From Zymoseptoria tritici IPO323 (Eukaryota > Ascomycota > Dothideomycetes > Mycosphaerellales > Mycosphaerellaceae): a stretch of 64,000 bases of DNA. The translations under genes and the position numbers were made by a program. Below, in pieces: positions 56,701-64,000 of the stretch. The stretch spans positions 2,046,001 to 2,110,000 of the forward strand of contig NC_018210.1 of NCBI RefSeq assembly GCF_000219625.1, written 5' to 3'. How positions within the stretch are numbered: the stretch's first letter is position 1; each line of letters begins with the position of its first letter. The notes under the pieces were generated by a model that ran no database searches, was not told where the DNA came from, and saw nothing but the letters and a program-made list of their open reading frames with translations.

Positions 56701-58690
56701 AGAGGACATCGTAGAAACGTTTGTTAGTGTCCAAGGCATCGAATACACAGACAATCAACTCTTCCCCTTCTATTAAGCTTAGAAGCGGGGACCGGAACAG
56801 ATAGATCCGGACGATAAGCTCGATAAACTAACGTTATCAGCTTAACGGCAGAGAATAATCGACTACTAGCCACCTCCAAGCTTTAACACTAAGGTTATAG
56901 ACTTTGACTTCGGCGAAATGACCTTATTCGACACTACGGGAATGTTCGCGACTTATACGACGATGGCTAAAGTCTACGCTATTACTGCGATAAAGGCGGT
57001 TATAGAGGAAGGAGCATCCGCAAAAGACGCACCTGTCCTTATCGGAGATTTACCGCCAGAACCAAAACGCTAGAAAGACCTTATTATGTATAAGTACTTA
57101 GAGGAATTCGAAAAGGCTGCTAGAGCAGAGTTTTAAAAGGCTCTCGACACTAGAACGTTCTATTAGATCCCTAAAAGTTAAGCAGGAAACAACCTAACCG
57201 TCCCGTTAACGTAGGTGTTTAAATATAAGCAAGACTTAAAAGGACACTTAGAGAAGTTTAAGGCTCGAATTTGTGCAAGAGGAGACTTGTAGTTAACCGA
57301 GCTTGACACGTACGCAGCTACCCTCGCAGCGAGGCTGTTTAGGTTGTTAATAGCGATTATAGCACACTTTAACCTGGAAACAATCTAGATGGACGCTGTA
57401 AACGCCTTTCTAAACTCTGAGTTGCCGACGCTAATCTACCTTTAACCCCTAGACGGTTTTCGAGACCCGAACATGCTGTTGAAATGCGTTCGCGCCCTTT
57501 ACGGCTTTAAGGAGTCCCTAGCGCTGTAGTAGGGAGATCTAAGTAAAGGTGTCGAAGAGCTTAGACTACGGCAAGTCGTTAATTGCCTATACACCGATAG
57601 AAAAGTTATAATCTTCTTCTTCGTTAATAACATTGTGTTAGCATTTCATTATGAACACAAAGTTCACGCCGAAGATATACAGAAAAGGCTGATGGCCAAA
57701 TACGAGATAAGGGTTATAGGCCTAATCGACTACTTCTGTGGAATTAAAATCATCCGGAACAGAGAGACTGGGGATATGTAGCTCAACTAAGACACCTATA
57801 TTAAGAAGGTCGCTAGAAGATACAATGTCTTATTAACTAAAAAAAGGGCGGATACACCTCTACCTATGAACTTTGATTAAGAACCGGCAAAAGAAAAAGC
57901 GAAACCCTACATAATTAAGGAGATGCAGTTAAAAGTTGGTTCTCTTAACTTCGTAGCATCCTACACGAGACCGGATATCGCTTTTGTAGTTTCTTTGCTA
58001 GCACGTTATCTAGTGAATCTAGCCGAATATTATCTTAAAGCAGCAGATTATTGCATTAGATATCTGCTACAAAGCTCTTAATTAAGCGTTTAGTATAGCA
58101 AAGACGACAGTAGGCTTACCTACCTGTCGCAGCCGCTGGAGTTCTTCGGAGCCTTAGATGCTTCGTTCGCAGACGATCTAGAGACGCGAAGAAGCTTAGA
58201 GGGTATGGTTTTCTTCTTGTTTAGAGGGATTGTCGACTAGAAGTCTACGAAGCAGACTATAGTTACTAAATTATCTACGGAGTTAGAGCTGTATGCACTT
58301 AGCCATGCTGGAACAGAGATAATTTGGTAGGAACGAGTGTTCAAAAACATAGACCTAAGCCTTAACAGCAAGGGCAGGTTGTTATATAACAACAAGCAAA
58401 CTATTCGAGTCGTTACTGCATAAGGCCAAAAGCTGGACACTAAGATAAGGCATGTAGATATACAGTAGTGCTAGCTGCGTAAAAGGTACTAAGCTAGAGA
58501 CCTTAAGGTCGAATAGGTTAAAACCACCTTAATGCCCGCGGACGGGATGACCAAACTGCTGTTAGCACAACGGCATCGCGCCTTTCTAGACCAGCTCCGA
58601 ATAACAGTACCACCGGATCTAGGGGGTAAGGACTGCGCTGACAGAACTTCACTACCGGATCTCGGGGGTAAGGGCCAGGCAAATGCCTAG
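53720..58690 (+). pseudogene. copia gag-pol polyprotein, many in-frame stops
   Basis: All parts lie in the same frame, so there was one polyprotein. A gag-like N-terminus (MHLQKWIKLKKKMVRGHYPA) is followed by a retropepsin-type site (LLDSSSNIHIVNN), then VLYIPGFHVNIVSTGLC and the integrase core (DLTTYLHFVWTMP, ALRSDVDPKYGLMF, LAERAGGVIVEMARTL). Next come reverse transcriptase (KARICARGDL, MDAVNAFLNSELP, LLKCVRALYGFKESL) and RNase H (LDASFADDLE, STELELYALSHAGTEI). The reverse transcriptase active site, normally ...VDD, reads FVNN at 57620-57631; both D-to-N changes are TG-to-TA, the RIP direction. The frame ends at TAG 58688. Start codon not identifiable because of decay. Confidence 0.9.
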
Positions 58691-59082
58691 CCTAACATTA
58701 CTATTAGAAAGAAGTCTGCACAACGATTAGGAGCTATTATATAGCCTTATATGCACATCACATGCGGACTTAAATTATTACGTTTACCACCTTAACAAGT
58801 GGTCTAGGACGTATATATCTAGGGATCTATCGACCGGATTACCCTTTTGAAGCCAAATTCACTTTACTTTTTGCGCTAAACTGAAATTGGCAGCTACTAA
58901 AGACCTAAACAGCTATTACATGCCGAACTACGCGTACTTCTGAACCCGTAATGCATTCCTTAGCACTGGTCTGTGCTTATTCTCAGAGCTTATATCTTTT
59001 CTGTTTGTACTTCCACTTTCTCTTCTTTTCTTCAACTACCTTATTTTACATTAGTAGAGGTGTTAACATTAGCACTATTACG

Positions 59083-61437
59083 ATGGTAAACACTAGAAAC
59101 AGGCGCAACCTCAACCCCGAGAACGAGGCACTACTTCTGGACTTTAACGCACTCGAAAACGTCCCCAAATTAACCAAGAAGTCGAGAAAACACTCGAAAA
59201 CTACCTCTACGATAGGCGACAACTAGTCTAGCATCGACGCTAACGACCCGAACGCGCGCGTCGACACTCCTACCAATCTAATTACTCTAGAACAGCTACG
59301 TTAAGTTACCGCTAAGACCGCAACCGCTCGTGCGTAAGATAAAGTTTAGGACAACTAGTAGGGTGCGCAGCCTTATCTAAGGGAAGAAGACGTAATCGAC
59401 GCAGTAGCTGAAGCTGAAGTTAACCGCGAGTTGTTAGCGGCCGAAGATTAACCAAGCGATAAGGACGACATGTTCCGACACCGCTACCTTAATTAGCGCG
59501 TAGTAAGCAATGCGCAGATACCGGATTAAAGCGCACAAGTCCTAAACGACGGGAACACACAGGAGGATACTATAGCAGCTAGAGCTGAAGTCCTAAATAA
59601 GGACAACGCTCCTCCTTAAGAAACAGTTATCCTCGACAAAAAGGAGTTTAAGAATTACGCTGTAATACTTTATTAAGCTGATCTAGTTACTGGACAATCG
59701 GATAAGGCCTTTTAGGCCTAGCAAGCCAGGGACCTTAAAGCTATTTAGTTATACGAAATAAAGTTAAGAACGAATAGTTACACAACCGAAGAGGACCTAA
59801 TAGCATACTAGGACGCAAAGGCAAGAGAAGCGGCTATCCTAAAAGCAGAGAAGAAGGTAGAGAAACAACGCAAAGCTGCTAAAGAGGCCGAGTCCGAAGC
59901 CGCTAACGTTAAGAAGGAGTTGCAGGATAGATCCGAAGTCGACCCTATCTCTGCGAAGAAGGCTAGAAAGGGTGACTTTAACTAGGGCCCCTTACGTAGA
60001 ACCTTTGTAACAGAGACTTTACGTTGTTAGAACCAACCTTAGCAGACCCTAACGAAGAAATTAACTCGCACTCCTAAGACCCTACGCACAACTAGTAGGC
60101 AGTAGAGTGCTAAGAGGCCTACAACTCTTCTAGACAAACAACCTAAAATTACCGATTAGGTCGTTAAGACTTACTAAAATGCATTTAACGACTTCTCTAG
60201 AGAATTTGGGCGGTTTACCAACTTTAGCGTAACGAAGGAGTAGGCGTTCTGGTAGAATAAAGGAGAAGACGGAGTACTTTAACGCGACGCTGCGGAAAAC
60301 AAGTTAAAGCCTAAGAGGCAGTTAAAGTCTATCCTGCTTACCCTCCTTAACTCTATCGACTGCATAAAGGAGTTCAAGGCGCTAATTTCAGCAAAGCTTC
60401 ACCCGTTAGCTCCCTTTATTATTAACGTCCTGTATATCGACATTCTTACTTGGCTTAAACGCATCTATAACGATATTAAGAGCGGAGTTACTGTCTACTA
60501 CCCTGGACTTCTTTAGATTCTTAAGGACCTAGAGGCCCTCTGCACCTTTAAGGGCAAAGGAAAGGATCGAATTATTAAAAGCATCGACCCTATCGCTGCG
60601 TCCACGATGTTAAAAAACTACACTCGCGCCTACGCTACGCCGACCTGGGACGACTAAACCCTAAATGAGCCTAAAGCCGATGCTAGAAACAACCGGATCC
60701 TAGACATTAAGACTATGCGCCAGATGGTGAAAGAACATGATCGCAAGTCTAAGGCCTCTAAGGAACGTAAAAAGAGGAGACAGGTCGCTTAGGCTACCCT
60801 AGACGCCCTCGACGAAGAGTCTAAAGGAGATAACGATCTAGAAAACTTCCTTACTCCGTACGGTAGCTACTCCGGACTACTAGCTCGCCTACAACGCAAT
60901 TAGCCTGTTGACAACTCTTCCGACGAAGAGGAGAAGGAGCTTATACCTGTGCCTAAGCCGACTAAGAGAAAGGCACTAGCAAAGAAGCAACCTACTAAGG
61001 GCGTTGCCGTTAAGGCCGAGAAGCCCACGAAACGCAAACGCTAAGATAAGGACGAAGACGAAAACGTAATAGGCGTTAACACTAAGTCTAAGCAATCGAA
61101 GACTAAAAAGATTAACCGCAACGCTAGGAAGGTCACTCCCTTGCCTCTGCCTAAAGGACCTTAATTAAGTAACGTTACTACTCCCGACTAGATAATAAGA
61201 GACGCCTACGCCGAGGAGGACGCTATAACCGCGATAGCAGGGAACCAACGCAGAGGAGCCGCCGTCTTCAACGCTATGGCCAGCGGATCCGGCGAGTTCG
61301 AGCCAGAATCTCTCAAACTTCAACGCCGTCGTCAAGCCGCCGCCCTGGCGCTCATTAACATTCCACCACTGCCAAAGAAGGACCCCGAAATCGAAGATTC
61401 GGACGACGACTCTAATAGCGAGGAGAGCGAGGGTTGA
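59083..61437 (+). pseudogene. extra 785-codon frame downstream of pol (copia ORF3)
   Basis: From ATG 59083 (MVNTRNRRNLNPENEALLLD) a single frame runs to TGA 61435, broken only by TAG/TAA codons of the RIP type; no indels. The product would be very rich in Lys, Glu and Asp, with a likely coiled coil (AILKAEKKVEKQRKAAKEAE), a more ordered centre (RQLKSILLTLLNSIDCIKEF, LTWLKRIYNDIKSGVTVYY), basic clusters (KPTKRKALAKKQ, KPTKRKR) and an acidic end (EDSDDDSNSEESEG). No signal peptide or membrane segment, so not envelope-like. No zinc knuckle or chromodomain seen. Copia elements normally end after RNase H, so this is additional. Function unknown; nuclear or nucleic-acid binding is a guess from the basic clusters. 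Confidence 0.75.
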
Positions 61438-61457
61438 GATCGTTTAGTATAACATAA

Positions 61458-61473
61458 ACGGATCTCGGGGGTG
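61458..61473 (+). other. polypurine tract of the copia element
   Basis: ACGGATCTCGGGGGTG directly abuts the 3' LTR, the expected place for plus-strand DNA priming. Very similar sequences sit at 58613-58630 and 58655-58671, just before the end of pol. Confidence 0.8.
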
Positions 61474-61711
61474 TGTCGATCTATTAGCGTTAATTCATAA
61501 AACAGGGTAAGACTAGGGATATTAACTCTAACAGCCTAATTACGTGGTTAGTGTCCTATATAATATTATAGGATATTAGCGATAAGACCCTAACCCCTTT
61601 TAGGTATTTGGAATCACGGCGTCTATATAGTCTTTAGGTCGATAACCTCAAGAAACACATGGTTTTTCTCAATCTTGAAGTTCACCCCTGCATTGCACTA
61701 CTCAATTGACA
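61474..61711 (+). repeat. 3' LTR of the copia element
   Basis: 238 bp, TGTCGATCTA to CAATTGACA, followed by the second CAAGG target copy at 61712-61716. Confidence 0.95.
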
Positions 61712-61716
61712 CAAGG

Positions 61717-63381
61717 GTAAGATGGAAACATGTCCACGCGGGATTGCTCGAAACGCACATGCTTTCCACGGGGATGTCTGTTGCTTGCTTCTCTGACTTC
61801 TGACCTCATACCTTCGATCACAGCTGTCCCAGCTCATCTCTTCCCTTCTGACTTCAACAATCGGATCAGCTGTTCGACGCGTCCCCCTCATACACCATTC
61901 TCCTCATCTCCCTTTCCCTTCACCATCACTTCCAACGCTCCAACCGACATTACAAATCCCACCTTCACTCCCACGCCCGTAATCAAACACACCCATGATG
62001 GTCGATCCCCACCTCCGTCTCATGCGCCCCACACGCCTTGGCAACAGCCAGATGCGGTCACAACCAGCAAGCCACGAAACGGCTTTCAGATCCACGCTTC
62101 ATCGTCGACGCCACCGATGGGGAGAGAACAAAGAACCTCAAATTCGGTCCATCTTATCTCTACTTCGTAGTCCGTAGAAGCGGCTGATGTGAGTATGCGG
62201 CTGATGATGGGAGGATCCGAGATTAGGTTCTCTATCGTTCAGTGGGAGGTGGCACAGAGGCGGACATGGAATTGGACACAGAGATGGGCACAGAGATGTG
62301 ATCCTCACCGTCGCTGGACTGAGTGGTGTGATGCGAATTTGGGATTAGCATTGATCGATCTGTCAGCTATCGAAGCGAGATGGCCCGGGAATGGTGATGT
62401 CTTGTACATGTGTCGAGTGACGAGGTGATACCGTTTCGAGAAGGCGGCCGTGGAGAGAGTCTCGTGAACGACATTCTAGGGTGCAGTATAGCAGCTCAAA
62501 TAGATCTTCCACGCTCGGAGTGTATATTTATCCGTACCAGAAGGAGACAAAATAGATGGAGCCCTCCTCCCTCCGCAAGATAGACAAATTGCAATCACCA
62601 TCTACAGCGGTCCTTGAATGAAGTCCAGATCTTCGTCTCCAGCGACTAACAACTCTTTCGCATCACATTGACAAGACCACATTCTTTCTCTACACGGCTT
62701 AATCTTTCGCCGAAGCAAGTCTTATCTCGTCCGCCGCACTGTACCGCTTTCAATCCTCAATCCTCACCCCGTCTATACCCTCTCGCTCGCTTCCAAGTAA
62801 TGCGAGATATACAGCCAGATTACCTTACCTTAGGGTTAGGGTTAGGGTTTCCACAACCCAATCATGCCATGAACGATATCATCCATCCATCTATACTCTT
62901 CTTACCACTCACAGATCGGCCATTGGGCATCCGCGTTGACTCGGAATGTAAACATGGCATTTGTTAATCGAGAGTAGATGAAGGGGTGGGAAAGGAAAGT
63001 ATCGCAAGGCTACGGAGAACGAGTCTTCGATTTTGGGAGAGATCAGAACAATCTTGCTTGCTATTTCGAATAGCACTACTCGTCTGTCATGACGTGGCCC
63101 AATAATGCAAGCGCATGCCTCAACGACAAGAATCGACTGACGTGGCGTGCATACCGACAGTATCAGATGGAACAAGAGCACACAGAGCCAAATGTGGTGC
63201 GAATTCAATAAAACGAATTCAACCCGCTATATGAACAAAAAGATCACAAAACGCAAAAACTACCAGAAATCATCCCAACACAATTCCTTCCGCCCGGCGC
63301 GCACCCATTCCCAACTCCTGCGCCGACGCCATCGCTCATCAGCAGCCGTACTTTTCATCAAACCTGCAAGGTCTCTAGAAT
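61717..63381. other. intergenic, unique sequence with one telomere-type repeat
   Basis: It continues the sequence interrupted at 53455. No gene is supported; frames up to 146 codons are low-complexity. It carries the 3' flank of the sulfite reductase gene. Confidence 0.45.
62830..62849 (+). repeat. interstitial (TTAGGG)3 telomere-type repeat
   Basis: Three perfect TTAGGG units plus TT, the canonical filamentous-fungal telomere unit, in otherwise unique sequence. It could be a telobox-type protein-binding site or a scar of telomere DNA used in break repair. Confidence 0.9.
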
Positions 63382-64000
63382 CTACTCCTCCTCCACCTCC
63401 GCCGTATCATCATGGAAATCCCTCCCTTCCTTCGTAGCAACAATGATACCCGCCCGGATACACCAGTCTCCGAATCTCTCCTTCTCGCCCTCTTTCCTCC
63501 CACCATCATCCAACCGTTCCTTCGCGTACCGCCCCAACAGTCCGCGCATGATCTCCAAAATCTCCTCCTCCATAATCGAGCTGCGGTACAGCTTGTTCAA
63601 CCTCTCGCCATGGTATCCACCTCCGAGATACATGTTGTACGCTCCAAAGGCTTTACCGACGAAAGCGACTTCCGCCAACCACGGTCTCGCACATCCGTTG
63701 GGACATCCCGTCATGCGCATGACGATGCTATCCTGTCGCATACCGAGCTCCTCCAAGAGTCCCTCGACTTTGGTGACGAGGACAGGGAGGTAGCGTTCTG
63801 ATTCCGCCATGGCGAGACCACAAGTGGGGAACGCGACGCAAGCGGAGGATGATAGACGGAGAGCGGAAAAGTCGGTGTTGTCGAGTTTGTACTGCTTCAT
63901 CATCTTCTTGACGTCCGGCATCGCTTGATCGGGGATGTTCGATAGGATGAGATGTTGGTTACCCGTCAAGCGGAATTCGCCATGGTTGAGCTTCGCCAGC
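63382..64000 (-). CDS. MET5: sulfite reductase hemoprotein (beta) subunit, C-terminal part
   Basis: The frame is open through the window edge at 64000, so only the last 206 residues are seen. Siroheme/4Fe-4S ligands are visible as two cysteine pairs: CVAFPTCGLAMAESERYLP and MTGCPNGCARPWLAEVAFVG. Then come GAYNMYLGGGYHGERLNKLY, which is highly conserved, and a divergent acidic tail (FHDDTAEVEEE). The enzyme reduces sulfite to sulfide with electrons from the flavoprotein subunit, in sulfate assimilation for cysteine and methionine. All four cluster cysteines are present, so the gene looks functional as far as it goes. Confidence 0.95.
   Translation of the reverse strand, partial: LAKLNHGEFRLTGNQHLILSNIPDQAMPDVKKMMKQYKLDNTDFSALRLSSSACVAFPTCGLAMAESERYLPVLVTKVEGLLEELGMRQDSIVMRMTGCPNGCARPWLAEVAFVGKAFGAYNMYLGGGYHGERLNKLYRSSIMEEEILEIMRGLLGRYAKERLDDGGRKEGEKERFGDWCIRAGIIVATKEGRDFHDDTAEVEEE

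Larger units (their letters stand above)
53461..61711 (+). mobile_element. complete Ty1/copia LTR retrotransposon, RIP-inactivated
   Basis: 8251 bp, bounded by 238-bp LTRs (TG...CA ends) and a 5-bp target duplication CAAGG (53456-53460 and 61712-61716). Inside are one gag-pol frame (protease, integrase, reverse transcriptase, RNase H, in copia order), then a second long frame, then a polypurine tract next to the 3' LTR. Many in-frame TAG/TAA codons fit RIP. The two LTRs differ at about a dozen sites, nearly all C/T or G/A, so the insertion is old enough to have been mutated but keeps its structure. Confidence 0.95.

Noticed and set aside
59083..61437. An envelope gene making the copia element retrovirus-like
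   Set aside because: The product has no signal peptide or membrane span and is strongly charged.

Overview
The window comes from a filamentous ascomycete. Most genes carry short introns (about 50-60 bp, GTRNGT donors, CTGAC-like branch sites). The proteins are fungal types: GPR1/FUN34 acetate transporter, GH35 beta-galactosidase, alkaline ceramidase, tyrosinase, arrestin-type adaptor and fungal sulfite reductase. Old repeats carry stop codons of the kind left by repeat-induced point mutation (RIP: CAG/CAA to TAG/TAA, TGG to TAG). Protein flavour suggests Dothideomycetes, but that is inference.

Layout. (1) 1-9.75 kb is ordinary gene space: the end of a DENN-domain protein, a HEI10-type RING/coiled-coil meiotic protein, a TPR-SET protein, an arrestin-like adaptor with PPxY, and a PGAP4-like membrane glycosyltransferase. 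(2) 9.75-12.6 kb is gene-poor; 12.6-14.5 kb holds an unrecognised three-exon gene. (3) 14.7-31.2 kb is accessory: an AT-rich RIP-like block with an 8-bp minisatellite, a RIP-killed piggyBac transposase, a frameshifted serine/lysine-rich pseudogene, then the most unusual object, a 5.2-kb array of about 40 palindromic units at about 130-bp spacing. The array runs into a rhamnogalacturonan acetylesterase gene that has lost its 5' end and is split in two by 2.7 kb carrying an antisense, unrecognised gene. (4) 31.8-44.4 kb is gene space again: acyl-CoA thioesterase, secreted beta-galactosidase, a seven-pass membrane protein, alkaline ceramidase, an SDR oxidoreductase and an acetate-transporter gene with one internal stop. 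(5) 46.4-51.3 kb holds a frameshifted Rom2-like RhoGEF fragment and a long tyrosinase with a Ser/Pro-rich stalk and GPI-type tail. (6) 53.46-61.71 kb is one complete Ty1/copia element with 238-bp LTRs and a 5-bp target duplication; it is RIP-inactivated and carries an extra 785-codon reading frame downstream of pol. (7) The window ends inside the sulfite reductase hemoprotein gene; a short telomere-type repeat lies between it and the retrotransposon.

The genes do not form one pathway cluster. The common theme of the accessory regions is repeat invasion, RIP decay and gene breakage. Exon boundaries below were set by eye from splice signals and reading-frame continuity, without transcripts.
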